Origin: Bacillota bacterium
GTDB lineage: Bacteria > Bacillota > Clostridia > Clostridiales > Clostridiaceae
Direction of reading: 5' to 3'
Length of the DNA: 45,725 nucleotides
NCBI GenBank assembly: GCA_030706015.1
Contig: JAUZPI010000033.1
Span: 1 to 45,725, forward strand
Part shown: piece by piece, positions 15,147-23,763 of the stretch
How positions within the stretch are numbered: the first letter of the stretch is position 1
How the letters are laid out: the number at the start of each line of letters is the position of its first letter
Made by a program: the position numbers and the translations under genes
Notes under the pieces: model-generated
Told to the model about the DNA's origin: nothing
The model's input: only the letters and a program-made list of their open reading frames with translations
Databases searched by the model: none

Positions 15147-16382
15147 TTATTTATACTTTTTGAACATTAATGTTGCATTATGTCCTCCAAAACCAAAAGA
15201 ATTGGATAATGCAAATTTAATATCTGCCTTCCTGCCTACATTTGGAACATAATCAAGATCACATTCAGGATCTGGAGAACTATAATTTATAGTAGGCGGA
15301 ACATATCCTTCCTTTAATGCAAGAGTTGTTATTATAGCTTCAATTGCCCCTGATGCCCCTAATAAATGGCCTGTCATTGATTTAGTTGAACTTACTGCTA
15401 TTTTCTTAGCATACTCTTTAAATACTTTTCTAATAGCTAAAGTCTCAATTTTATCATTATATATAGTTCCAGTTCCATGCGCATTTATATATCCTACATC
15501 CTGAATTGTTATGCCAGCGCTGTCAATTGCCTTTTGCATACTTTTAGCTGCACCTTCTCCATCTGGACATGGGGCAACTACATCATATGCGTCATTAGTA
15601 CATCCGTATCCCACTATTTCGCCAATGATATTTGCGTTTCTATTAAGGGCATGCTCTAGTTCTTCAAGAATTAAAATACCTGCACCCTCTCCCATTACAA
15701 AGCCCTCTCTATTTGAATCAAATGGTCTGCATGCAGATTTGGGATCCGGATTTCTTGACATTGCCCGCATAGCACTAAAGCCTGAGAAAACCAAAGGTGT
15801 TATCACTGCCTCTGTACCACCTGTAATCATAACTTTTGCTTCACCGCTTTTAATGATTCTAAAGGCATTTCCAATGGCGTTATTTGCAGTTGCGCAGGCA
15901 GTTACAACACATTCGTTATATCCCTTTGCCCCATATATGGTAGCTATCTGACTTGACGCCATATTTGCAATTATCATTGGAATTGCTAAAGGATTTATTT
16001 TTCTAGGTCCCTTAGCATTTAGCACATTCTGCTGACTTTCGATTATCTCCATTCCTCCAACTCCAGAACCAACTATAACACCAAATTCATATTTATCAAT
16101 GGAATCTAAGTTTAGTTCAGAGCTCTCTACAGCCATTTTTGCAGCCGCTATTGCAAATTGCATAAAACGGCTTGTCCTTCTAACCTTTGTTCTATCCATG
16201 AAATCTAGCGGATTAAAATCCTTAATTTCTGCTGCAACCTTTGTAGGTATATCTGTAACATCTATACTACTTACGTTATCAATTGCTGACCTTCCTTCCT
16301 TTATGGAATTCCAAAAATCTGCTATATTAAATCCCAACGGTGATACTATACCCATACCCGTTATAACTACTCTTTTTGTCAT
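15147..16382 (-). CDS. fabF: Beta-ketoacyl-ACP synthase II (FabF)
   Basis: 411 residues. It condenses malonyl-ACP with acyl-ACP during fatty acid chain elongation in the cytoplasm. The catalytic triad is visible: C163 in VTACATANNA, the first His in NAHGTGTIYNDKIE and the second His in STKSMTGHLLGASGA. The C-terminus NSFGFGGHNATLMFKKY is also typical. Length matches the family. The ATG at 16382 is preceded by AAGGGAG at 6 bases, so the in-frame upstream extension is not translated. It stands alone rather than in a fab cluster, so it may be a second FabF with a special role. That point is inference. Confidence 0.95.
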   Translation of the reverse strand: MTKRVVITGMGIVSPLGFNIADFWNSIKEGRSAIDNVSSIDVTDIPTKVAAEIKDFNPLDFMDRTKVRRTSRFMQFAIAAAKMAVESSELNLDSIDKYEFGVIVGSGVGGMEIIESQQNVLNAKGPRKINPLAIPMIIANMASSQIATIYGAKGYNECVVTACATANNAIGNAFRIIKSGEAKVMITGGTEAVITPLVFSGFSAMRAMSRNPDPKSACRPFDSNREGFVMGEGAGILILEELEHALNRNANIIGEIVGYGCTNDAYDVVAPCPDGEGAAKSMQKAIDSAGITIQDVGYINAHGTGTIYNDKIETLAIRKVFKEYAKKIAVSSTKSMTGHLLGASGAIEAIITTLALKEGYVPPTINYSSPDPECDLDYVPNVGRKADIKFALSNSFGFGGHNATLMFKKYK

Positions 16383-16521
16383 AGATGTTCTCCCTTCAAT
16401 ATTCAAGTTCTTGTAATAACCAAAAAAACACAATCAATTACCTGTTAATATAAATTATACCATATATTGCCATATACACGAAGATATTTTTATATTTTTT
16501 TACATAACAATATTTTTATAA

Positions 16522-16552
16522 AAATAAAAAGGTTCCAGTTTTAACCGGCACC
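16522..16552 (-). terminator. Terminator of the histidine kinase gene
   Basis: On the minus strand GGTGCCGGTT and AACTGGAACC form a stem with one mismatch, followed by TTTTTATTTT. Confidence 0.65.
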
Positions 16553-16560
16553 CTCCTTAC

Positions 16561-18810
16561 TTATCTATTTATATCAGACAGTTCAATACTTACAATGTGA
16601 TTATTACTTCTCATTATATCACTGCCAACTAAAGGTTTTATTTCCTCTACCTCTTCTGCTGGAAGTCTTACTGTAAACTTACTTCCTTCTCCTTGTTCAC
16701 TTTCAACCTTAATTATTCCTCCATGCAGTTCTACAAGAGCCTTTACAAGGCTCAGACCGATACCTGTTCCTTCTGCATTTCGGCTTAAGGATTTATCAGC
16801 TTGTTTAAATCTCTCAAATATAGTTTCTAGTTTATCTCTATCTATACCAGTACCCTTATCTGTTACTGATATTTCTACAAAATCGCCCATATCAAAAAAT
16901 TCTACTAGTATATCATCACCTTTATCTGAAAACTTAATTGCATTAGATATTAGATTTAGTACTATTCTCTCTATTTTCTCTGAATCACATGCAATAATCT
17001 TTTCTTCAACATTAGTATCAAAAATAATGTTAATTCCTTTACTTTCAGAATATTGTACAACAGACATAACTATTTCTTCCAAAACATTTACGACATTTTC
17101 ATTTGTTTTATTTAATTCATAGTAACCTGCTTCTATCTTAGACAAATCCACAATATTATTTATTAATTTAGATAATCTGTAACAGTTTTGGATGATTGTC
17201 TTAATGTATTTTATTATATATTCTTTTTTTGAATCTAAAGAATCACTTTTGCAAAACATATCAAATAATTGCGCTGTTGCATATATCACATTAAGAGGTG
17301 TTTTCAATTCATGAGATATATTCGTAAAAAACTCCTCTTGCTTAAGAAGCATATTTTCCATCTTCAAACTTTCCTGCCGTTCGGATGTAACGTCGATTAC
17401 TAGAACAACTACCTGTTCAACTTGACCATTAAAGCCTAAAATAGGTTCATAGATTAGATTAGCATACATTTTCTTACCATCAATAATATACTCACAATTT
17501 TTTAAATTTTTAGTCTTTTTTTCTTTTGCACATTCATAAATATTTTTATAACTATGACACTCAGTAAAATTTGAAAATACAGTTTCAAACTTTTTTCCAA
17601 GCATATCTTTCATATTTTCAACATTATGCGCCTTTGATTTTGCCAGTTTAAAAGCTCTAGGGTTTATATCAATAATCTTTAAATCGGGATAAGTAACCCT
17701 TAATAAAGGCAAATCCAGGTTATGTATGACCTGATAGAGCATATTTAACTGTCTAGTTATTGTTTGCTGATATAGAATATCATTTGACACATCCTTTAGC
17801 GTCATTACACCCATTTTTAAGTTTCCTGTTTCATCAAATACAGGCTGCCCGCTTAAACACAAATACCTTTCACCTGAATCATGGGAAATTACAACTTCAT
17901 TAGTAACCTTTTCACCTTTCATCACCCGGGTCACAATAAAATCTTCCTTTTTTATTTTATTATTGAGTAAATCATAATAATCGTACTGTGTATATCCATC
18001 ATATATCTTTTTCATATTTGCATAAGTGCCATTTTCTTTAGTAATCTTATTAAATTTAATGTAATTACCATCCTTATCAAATATAAATATTTCCTCAGAT
18101 ATATTATCGATTATTGATTGAAGAAGTCTATTTTGCTCCTCTATTCTCTGTTTATTAAGAACACTCTCTGTGACATCATTGCAAATAACGCAAAGGTATT
18201 TTTTATCCATATTAGCAACTGGCGTTAACACAACATCCCAGTACTTGGTACTGCCATCTGCAGTATCAAATCGGTAATCTTTTAGAAAAATAGATTCATT
18301 GTTTTTTATAGCTTTTTTACTAATTAAATATAAATCTCTTTCCCGAAAATCGCTGAATAACTGAAAAATCGTTTTACCCACTGGATTTATTTTCGTTCCA
18401 GAAAGCTCCTCATATATTTCCACTTGTTTTTCATTACAATAAATAAGTCTTAACTCCGGAACACTAAAGATTGCAAATCCATTTATTTTACTTGGGTTAA
18501 TCAAACTTGTTAAATTTAACACCTCTTCGAAATTGCTACGCTTTTCTCTAAATACATATGTTTTTTCAGTTCTATCTAAAGACTCGTACACTTCAATGTT
18601 TATGTATTTCTTTAATGAATTTTTCTGCACAATAACATACCCATTGTTATATTTTTGAATATCAATGAGCTTCCATAGTTCTTCTATATGCATTCCCAAT
18701 ACGGTATCATATCCAACAATTTGTTTAAATAACGGGTTAACATTCACAATCATATTGTTTTTTGATATAAAATACGCATTTTCTTCTTTTGTATCTATAA
18801 TTTTAGTCAA
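16561..18810 (-). CDS. Cytoplasmic PAS-domain sensor histidine kinase (orphan)
   Basis: 749 residues with no membrane helix. Three or four PAS-type sensor domains fill about residues 10-480 (for example NISEEIFIFDKDGNYIKFN and VTYPDLKIIDINPRAFKLA). The kinase core follows: H-box FFTNISHELKTPLN (about residue 500), N-box NLISNAIKFSDKG, G1 DKGTGID, F-box IFERFKQADKS and G2 GTGIGLSLV. It would autophosphorylate on the H-box histidine in response to a soluble signal. A TTG start at 18810 follows GGGGG at about 7 bases. No response regulator gene is adjacent. In clostridia, orphan kinases of this kind often feed Spo0A. That link is inference. Confidence 0.9.
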   Translation of the reverse strand: MTKIIDTKEENAYFISKNNMIVNVNPLFKQIVGYDTVLGMHIEELWKLIDIQKYNNGYVIVQKNSLKKYINIEVYESLDRTEKTYVFREKRSNFEEVLNLTSLINPSKINGFAIFSVPELRLIYCNEKQVEIYEELSGTKINPVGKTIFQLFSDFRERDLYLISKKAIKNNESIFLKDYRFDTADGSTKYWDVVLTPVANMDKKYLCVICNDVTESVLNKQRIEEQNRLLQSIIDNISEEIFIFDKDGNYIKFNKITKENGTYANMKKIYDGYTQYDYYDLLNNKIKKEDFIVTRVMKGEKVTNEVVISHDSGERYLCLSGQPVFDETGNLKMGVMTLKDVSNDILYQQTITRQLNMLYQVIHNLDLPLLRVTYPDLKIIDINPRAFKLAKSKAHNVENMKDMLGKKFETVFSNFTECHSYKNIYECAKEKKTKNLKNCEYIIDGKKMYANLIYEPILGFNGQVEQVVVLVIDVTSERQESLKMENMLLKQEEFFTNISHELKTPLNVIYATAQLFDMFCKSDSLDSKKEYIIKYIKTIIQNCYRLSKLINNIVDLSKIEAGYYELNKTNENVVNVLEEIVMSVVQYSESKGINIIFDTNVEEKIIACDSEKIERIVLNLISNAIKFSDKGDDILVEFFDMGDFVEISVTDKGTGIDRDKLETIFERFKQADKSLSRNAEGTGIGLSLVKALVELHGGIIKVESEQGEGSKFTVRLPAEEVEEIKPLVGSDIMRSNNHIVSIELSDINR

Positions 18811-19127
18811 AATAATACCCCCATAACATACAAATTGGTATGCATTATCCCTTTTTGTAAATTATTACACACATTACTTTATATTATAATATAATAATAT
18901 TATTAATCAAAGCTTTCACATAATTTTTTATAAATACTTTGTTAATAAATGCCATCAAAGCGAAGCTTTTTATGACAAATACTCAGCAATAATTTGGATA
19001 TAAGTGCACATCTTTGAATTATATTACATAACCATGTTAAACTATGTATTTTTATTTTTCAAGGATAAAAAAATAATTTATGTGTATTATATTACTGTAT
19101 AGATAATATAAAATGTTGCAAGTATGC
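18811..19127. other. AT-rich intergenic region, nothing recognised
   Basis: 317 bases between the histidine kinase start and the terminator of the TM1266-like gene. It contains an AT repeat near 18880-18905 (TAATAATATTATTA) and no convincing ORF, promoter or known RNA element. Confidence 0.4.
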
Positions 19128-19167
19128 AAAAGCACAGGACTTAATTTAAACCATCCTGTGCTTTTTT
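19128..19167. terminator. Bidirectional terminator
   Basis: AAAAGCACAGGA (19128-19139) pairs perfectly with TCCTGTGCTTTT (19154-19165). It ends the minus-strand gene at 19169-19417. Confidence 0.8.
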
Positions 19168-19168
19168 A

Positions 19169-19417
19169 CTATAGTGTCATATATTTTACCTCTACGCCTT
19201 CTACATCTTTTAGTTCATTTTCTAGATCTTTGACTCTGGCTAATTCTGAATTAATATGTAAGATTATAAGTCCTGTTTCTGAGCAGCTATCTTCTCTTAC
19301 CTCGTGTAAGCCAAGTCGTGTTGTTATTATACAGCCATGCTTTGTTAAAATAGTCTGAACCTGGGGTGCATGAGCACTTCTAGGATTAATTCTTATTGCC
19401 ATAATTGTTGTTTCCAT
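19169..19417 (-). CDS. TM1266-like small regulator (ferredoxin-like/ACT-type fold)
   Basis: 82 residues reading METTIMAIRINPRSAHAPQV and onwards, with HGCIITTRLGLHEV, GLIILHINSELARVKDLENEL and a final GVEVKYMTL. This beta-alpha-beta layout resembles the small TM1266 family called the putative iron-only hydrogenase system regulator, related to the NikR C-terminal domain. The ATG at 19417 follows GGAGG at 8 bases. Longer in-frame starts have no ribosome binding site. No hydrogenase or HydEFG genes are near. The family call is by pattern. Confidence 0.7.
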   Translation of the reverse strand: METTIMAIRINPRSAHAPQVQTILTKHGCIITTRLGLHEVREDSCSETGLIILHINSELARVKDLENELKDVEGVEVKYMTL

Positions 19418-19505
19418 TAAACTAACCTCCAAAAAATAAATCATCCATAGTATTACCAAAAACATTATATACATTCAATCTATATTAATAGTATAAAATA
19501 ACCTC

Positions 19506-19598
19506 TTATTCTTTCGGTTTATCTTTAAATAAACTTTTAATCCACGGAATAAATAGATTTGAGAAAAATGCTACTAACCTTTTAGTAAACCCATTCAT
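19506..19598 (-). CDS. 30-residue amphipathic peptide
   Basis: The ATG at 19598 follows GAGGAGGGGG. The peptide begins MNGFTKRLVAFFSNLFIPWI and ends in Lys-rich KSLFKDKPKE, so it is a basic, strongly amphipathic helix that would bind membranes. It may be a membrane-acting or membrane-sensing peptide. It lies between the flavodoxin-like gene and the TM1266-like gene on the same strand. Its function and even its translation are unproven, and the ribosome binding site is the main support. Confidence 0.5.
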   Translation of the reverse strand: MNGFTKRLVAFFSNLFIPWIKSLFKDKPKE

Positions 19599-19699
19599 AA
19601 ACGCACCCCCTCCTCTCTGTTTATTCTACATCAGAATCCAATTTCCTTTAAAATCATATAAGCTTATGCTTTAATCAAGAAATACTATCAAATGACCAT

Positions 19700-20488
19700 C
19701 TACTTCCTAGCCATTTTTCTGAAAGCAAAATAGGCAGCATTGCCAACAGCTCTTTTTAAAATATTAGGTCTTGAGATGCTGATAAAATATCTACTTTTAT
19801 TATTGAGCCACCCTAAATCTTTCCAGTATTGCTTATCCATGCTATCATCCTCATAACTGTTCATGAGGGCTTTTCCTGCATTAAACATTATAGTATTCAT
19901 AAATGATGGTGAATGAACTTTACCAGAGATAATGTCATCATAAAAAACAGCACTTGCCCTTCTCAACTTGCCAATGAACTTTTCTTTGTTCTTTGGAGAT
20001 ATTTCGTCCCAGTTAGTTGCCATCACAGCTTGACCGCATTTATATACCTTATTTATCCCCCAGTATGAAAGGTTTTGAGAAATATATTTGCTGCAATTAC
20101 CGATTCCAGCCCCTGCTGTAGTTGTAATTACAAGAGCCTTTTGTTTGAAGAACCGTGGTCTATGAACTAAATAACAATATCCCATATGATCAAAAAAAGA
20201 CTTTAGTGCGCCAGAAAGCTGTAAAACATAAATTGGTGAACCGATTATTATGCCATCTGATGAATCCAGCTCCTTCACAATTGGCTGAATATATTTTGCA
20301 TCAGGACAGTTTTCTGCTCCCTTAAAAAAACACTGAAAGCAGCCTTTACAAAATACAGGTGCATCCTTTGGAAGGAAAAATTCAACAAATTCTACATCAT
20401 CTTTTTTTTGAATTTCTTCCTTAACTACCTGTATAGCATTATAAGTAGTACCTTTCCTAGGACTTCCATATATAATGGTAATTTTCAT
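19700..20488 (-). CDS. Flavodoxin family protein / NAD(P)H-dependent FMN reductase
   Basis: 262 residues. The N-terminus MKITIIYGSPRKGTTYNA is the FMN phosphate-binding loop, GIIIGSPIYVLQLSGALK is the second FMN contact, and KALVITTTAGAG is the third. A Cys cluster (CKGCFQCFFKGAENC) follows strand 2 as in iron-sulfur flavoproteins, so it may also carry a cluster. It is a cytoplasmic electron carrier or reductase with unknown substrate. AGGAG precedes the ATG at 20488 at about 9 bases. The C-terminal 70 residues (FISISRPNILKRAVG) exceed the basic flavodoxin fold. Confidence 0.85.
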   Translation of the reverse strand: MKITIIYGSPRKGTTYNAIQVVKEEIQKKDDVEFVEFFLPKDAPVFCKGCFQCFFKGAENCPDAKYIQPIVKELDSSDGIIIGSPIYVLQLSGALKSFFDHMGYCYLVHRPRFFKQKALVITTTAGAGIGNCSKYISQNLSYWGINKVYKCGQAVMATNWDEISPKNKEKFIGKLRRASAVFYDDIISGKVHSPSFMNTIMFNAGKALMNSYEDDSMDKQYWKDLGWLNNKSRYFISISRPNILKRAVGNAAYFAFRKMARK

Positions 20489-20597
20489 ATCTATCCACCA
20501 CTCCTCATAAAAGTAAACTCCATATTCTTTTCTATTTTATCTATGCTATCTCCTCTAAAAATATGATGATTTGTAATATTACACAAATATATATTTA

Positions 20598-20626
20598 TTG
20601 GCAATCAATGACCAACTATGTATAAT
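20598..20626 (+). promoter_or_regulatory. Strong promoter of the MBL-fold gene
   Basis: TTGGCA (20598-20603), exactly 17 bp, TATAAT (20621-20626). It is close to consensus and lies 25 bp before the start codon, so the leader is short. Confidence 0.8.
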
Positions 20627-20650
20627 TAAACCGAAGGGAGAGGTATTTAT

Positions 20651-21421
20651 ATGAAAATTCATTTACTACGACATTCAACTTTCCTGATTTCAATAGGAGG
20701 TAAACAAATTATTGTTGACCCTATGTTTATGACATCAGGCATTAAAAGCCCTATTCCAACAAAAAAAAATGGGAAAGGCAAAAGTAATCCCTTAGTAGAT
20801 TTACCAGTTAGTGAAGATGAATTAAAAAACATTATTAATTCCTTAGATGCAGTTTTAATTACTCATATGCATTTCGACCACTTTTATGAAACTGAAAATA
20901 TCACTTTACCAAGGGATATCCCTGTACTATGTCAGCCAGCAGATGCTGATAGATTAAATGAATTAGGTTTTAAACAGGTCATTCCTATAGATATGAATTT
21001 TGCCTGGAAAGGTATAACTATCAATCGTGTAAAATGCAGTCATGGTGGTTTGATTCTTAAACACATTATGGGTGAAGGTTCTGGTTTCGTTCTTAAGGCA
21101 AAAGAGGAGCCATCTGTTTATATCTCTGGAGACACTGTATGGGATTCCTCAGTGAAAAAAACGCTCTTAGAGCAAAAGCCTGAAATTTCTATTCTATATG
21201 CAGGCGGTGCCAAATTTCCTATAGGCCGCTCCATAACTATGGACAAAGCAGATATAGAAAAAGTCTGTAACTGCGCTCCTGACACAAAGATAATAACTGT
21301 TCATATGGAAGCAATAAATCATTGTCTCTTAACCCGAAAAGAGCTAGGAGATTATCTTAATCAAAAACAATTATCGTCAAGAGTTAAGATACTTGATGAC
21401 GGTGAGTTGTTTACAATTTAG
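20651..21421 (+). CDS. MBL-fold metal-dependent hydrolase
   Basis: 256 residues of the metallo-beta-lactamase fold. The metal motif THMHFDHF places H72, H74, D76 and H77. Further ligands are H130 or nearby in KCSHGG, D in YISGDTVWD and the late H in VHMEAINH. The YISGDT motif is typical of the UlaG-like group of hydrolases. It is cytoplasmic, with unknown substrate. The ATG at 20651 follows GAAGGGAG. It is monocistronic, with a near-consensus promoter upstream and a strong terminator downstream. Confidence 0.88.
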   Translation: MKIHLLRHSTFLISIGGKQIIVDPMFMTSGIKSPIPTKKNGKGKSNPLVDLPVSEDELKNIINSLDAVLITHMHFDHFYETENITLPRDIPVLCQPADADRLNELGFKQVIPIDMNFAWKGITINRVKCSHGGLILKHIMGEGSGFVLKAKEEPSVYISGDTVWDSSVKKTLLEQKPEISILYAGGAKFPIGRSITMDKADIEKVCNCAPDTKIITVHMEAINHCLLTRKELGDYLNQKQLSSRVKILDDGELFTI

Positions 21422-21434
21422 GTGCTAAAACTTT

Positions 21435-21472
21435 GTGTGCTGATATCTCTAGAAAGTCAGCACACTTTTTTA
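21435..21472 (+). terminator. Terminator of the MBL-fold gene
   Basis: GTGTGCTGA (21435-21443) pairs with TCAGCACAC (21457-21465) and is followed by six T's. Confidence 0.85.
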
Positions 21473-21476
21473 TACC

Positions 21477-21650
21477 TTATTCTCCCTTTTTGTTAGTGAA
21501 CGAATGCTCGACCTGAGGTCGAGAGAAGTTACTTGTGTATTTTGACCTGTTTTTTTCGTTTGGGTCAATATATTCAAAATCACCCTCTGAATTCTTTCTT
21601 ATACCTAGTCTTATAAGCTGCTTATCCTTAACCGTATATTTATTTGACAT
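21477..21650 (-). CDS. Small hydrophilic hypothetical protein (57 aa)
   Basis: It begins MSNKYTVKDKQLIRLGIRKN and continues with EGDFEYIDPNEKNRSKYTS. The ATG at 21650 follows GAGGTG at 6 bases. A start three codons upstream overlaps that site. It is rich in charged residues and Asn, probably flexible. No family recognised. Confidence 0.55.
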   Translation of the reverse strand: MSNKYTVKDKQLIRLGIRKNSEGDFEYIDPNEKNRSKYTSNFSRPQVEHSFTNKKGE

Positions 21651-21810
21651 TAGAATCACCTCAAATAATATTGTAAATTACTAAACTAATAATATTGTTT
21701 GCAAATTTAGTTTTTCTATGAACATTTCCTTTAATATAGGCGTCTAATAAATGGAAGGAAGTGATAAGGTGGACATTTCTTTAGAATCTATTGACTTTTA
21801 TTCTGAAAGA

Positions 21811-21855
21811 ATAAAAAGACTGCACCTGAATTTTCAAAAATTCAGGTGCAGTCTT
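21811..21855 (-). terminator. Terminator of the FAD-dependent dehydrogenase gene
   Basis: A perfect 15-bp stem (21816-21830 with 21841-21855, arm TTCAGGTGCAGTCTT on the + strand). On the minus strand it runs into TTTTTATTC. Confidence 0.85.
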
Positions 21856-21888
21856 CTATATATTAATATTTTAACTCGGCGTAATTAA

Positions 21889-23295
21889 TTATTTTTCTTC
21901 ACAAAGCACTTTTCCCATTAATACTCCCATAACAGAAGCCATCATTAAACCTCTTGTCCAGCCACTGGAATCTCCTAGACAATAAAGTCCTTTAATGTTT
22001 GATTCAAATTTATCATTTATATTGATTTTATTACTGTAGAATTTTATTTCTGGTCCGTATAGAAGAGTTTCTCTTCCCGCAAAACCAGGAACTACGGTAT
22101 TCATAGCTTGGATGAAATTTAAAATATTTAGCATTGGTCTGTATGGAATAGCAGAAGTTAAATCTCCAGCAACTGCATCAGGCAAAGTATATTTAACATT
22201 TGTCTGATCAAGTTCATGCTGCCAAGTTCTCTTTCCATCTAATATGTCACCATATCTTTGAACTAATATCCTGCCATTGCCAAGCATATTAACTAATTGA
22301 GCAACTTGTTTTCCATACTCTATGGATTGATCAAAGGGTTCTGCGAAATTATGTGAACTTAATATAGCTAAATTAGTATTATCTGATTTCTTTTCTTTAT
22401 AGGAATGTCCATTAACTATAGCTAAATTATTATCATAGTTTTCTTGGCTTACAAAGCCTCCTGGATTTTGACAGAAGGTTCTTACCTTATCATTAAATGG
22501 TTGTGGGTATCCAATAAGCTTTGATTCATATAGAACTGTATTTACTTTTTCCATAATTTCATTTCTTATTTCAACACGGACACCAATATCAACAGTGCCA
22601 GAACGATGACTGATTTCATGAGCTGTACACATATCCTTTAGCCAATCAGCACCTTTTCTACCTGTTGCTACAATAACTGTAGGAGCATATATAGTTTCTT
22701 CTTCTGTTTTAGTACTTGCATCAACTAACTTTACTCCCTTAGCTATTCCATCCTCGATAACTAAATCAGTAACAACTGTATCAAATTTAATATTTACTCC
22801 GGCATCTAAAAGATAATTTTGTATCTTCAGATATATTTCTTGTGCTTTTTCTGTTCCTAAATGTCTAATAGGACAATCTACTAATTTAAGTCCTGCTTGT
22901 ATTGCATTTCTTCTTATTTCTTTGATTTCTTCGTTATTTTCTATTCCTTCTATCTTTGTATCTGCTCCAAATTCAAGATAGATTTTATCAGTATAATTAA
23001 TATATTCTTGAGCTTTATGACTTCCTATTAAGTTTGGTAAATCTCCTCCTACCTCGTAGCTTAAAGATAATTTACCATCTGAAAAAGCTCCAGCTCCAGA
23101 AAAGCCAGTAGTTATATGACAATATGGTTTACAAGAAACACATACCTTTGTTTTCTCTTTTGGGCAGCGTCTTTTATCTATACTTCTGCCTTCTTCAATT
23201 ATTAATATTTTTTTATTTGATTTTTGTCTAACTAATTCTAATGCAGTAAAAATCCCTGATGGACCAGCCCCTACAATAATTACATCATACATCAT
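21889..23295 (-). CDS. NAD(P)/FAD-dependent dehydrogenase (COG2509-like)
   Basis: About 468 residues. MMYDVIIVGAGPSGIFTALELV is the FAD-binding Rossmann motif ending in EE, TVIVATGRKGADWL is the second dinucleotide motif, and GLYCLGDSSGWTRGLMMASVMG is the C-terminal FAD contact. An early Cys stretch (KRRCPKEKTKVCVSCKPYCH) and the SGAGAFSDGKL motif are typical of the uncharacterised COG2509 dehydrogenases. The physiological substrate is unknown. AAGGGAG lies 9 bases before ATGATG at 23295. An ATG at 23304 overlaps the ribosome binding site. Its 5' leader carries a purine riboswitch aptamer at 23495-23567, so expression may answer to a purine. Confidence 0.85.
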   Translation of the reverse strand: MMYDVIIVGAGPSGIFTALELVRQKSNKKILIIEEGRSIDKRRCPKEKTKVCVSCKPYCHITTGFSGAGAFSDGKLSLSYEVGGDLPNLIGSHKAQEYINYTDKIYLEFGADTKIEGIENNEEIKEIRRNAIQAGLKLVDCPIRHLGTEKAQEIYLKIQNYLLDAGVNIKFDTVVTDLVIEDGIAKGVKLVDASTKTEEETIYAPTVIVATGRKGADWLKDMCTAHEISHRSGTVDIGVRVEIRNEIMEKVNTVLYESKLIGYPQPFNDKVRTFCQNPGGFVSQENYDNNLAIVNGHSYKEKKSDNTNLAILSSHNFAEPFDQSIEYGKQVAQLVNMLGNGRILVQRYGDILDGKRTWQHELDQTNVKYTLPDAVAGDLTSAIPYRPMLNILNFIQAMNTVVPGFAGRETLLYGPEIKFYSNKININDKFESNIKGLYCLGDSSGWTRGLMMASVMGVLMGKVLCEEK

Positions 23296-23494
23296 AATGA
23301 ACATCTCCCTTAAAAATCATATTTTCCATTGTAAAGTGTATTGCTTTTTAGCAAAATAACTTGTGAACTCTTTTATTCGTACTGACACGAATATTAAGCA
23401 ATAAATTATTTGCAATTCTTCAGCTTTCATACATGTGAAATAAAAGGAATTTTGAAAGTTGATTGTATGAAAGGTATACGATATGTAGCATATA
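23296..23494 (-). other. Leader between riboswitch aptamer and FAD dehydrogenase
   Basis: 199 bases. A CTTTCATAC and GTATGAAAG inverted repeat and an ATTCGT/ACGAAT hairpin occur, but none has a T-tract. No ORF is seen. These helices are candidates for the expression platform. Confidence 0.4.
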
Positions 23495-23567
23495 CACTTA
23501 TAGCCTACAACTATTTAAGGTAGTTCGGTAGAGACACCCAGCCCATATCGCCAGATTTATACAAGTG
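23495..23567 (-). ncRNA. Purine riboswitch aptamer (guanine-class pocket, variant J3/1)
   Basis: Read on the minus strand, P1 is CACTTGT with ATAAGTG. J1/2 is followed by P2 CTGGC/GCTGG closing loop GATATGG, then J2/3 with TCTCTACC, P3 closing loop CCTTAAA, and J3/1 ending GGCT before P1. These are the invariant parts of the purine aptamer: both kissing loops and the UCUACC strand. The base equivalent to position 74 is C, which specifies guanine or hypoxanthine in known aptamers. Differences are A73 to G and two extra bases before J3/1. The FAD dehydrogenase gene starts 200 bases downstream. I see no clear terminator in that interval, so the expression platform is unclear. Confidence 0.8.
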
Positions 23568-23700
23568 AACATTTATTTATATTTTTTTATAATTGTTCTG
23601 TTAACAACGAAAGTTTACCCCAATTTTGTATAAATTGCAATAGTTTTTTTGAAGAAAAATGAAAATTTCTTTAGAGCCACATATTATTATATGTAGATGA

Positions 23701-23751
23701 AAAAATGCTGGAACGTAAGCCAGGCATTTGTGCCAAACATAACATTCCAGC
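23701..23751 (-). terminator. Terminator of the GNAT gene
   Basis: On the minus strand GCTGGAA (23751-23745) pairs with TTCCAGC (23713-23707), with an inner GGCA/TGCC helix, followed by ATTTTTTC. Confidence 0.7.
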
Positions 23752-23763
23752 AACATAATACTA

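Noticed and set aside
18880..18905. AT-rich palindromic repeat as a replication or integration site
   Set aside because: Simple AT repeat without any associated element.
21769..21888. 39-codon GTG frame on the + strand with GGAAGGAAG upstream
   Set aside because: It runs through the perfect terminator stem of the opposite gene, and the peptide has no recognisable features.
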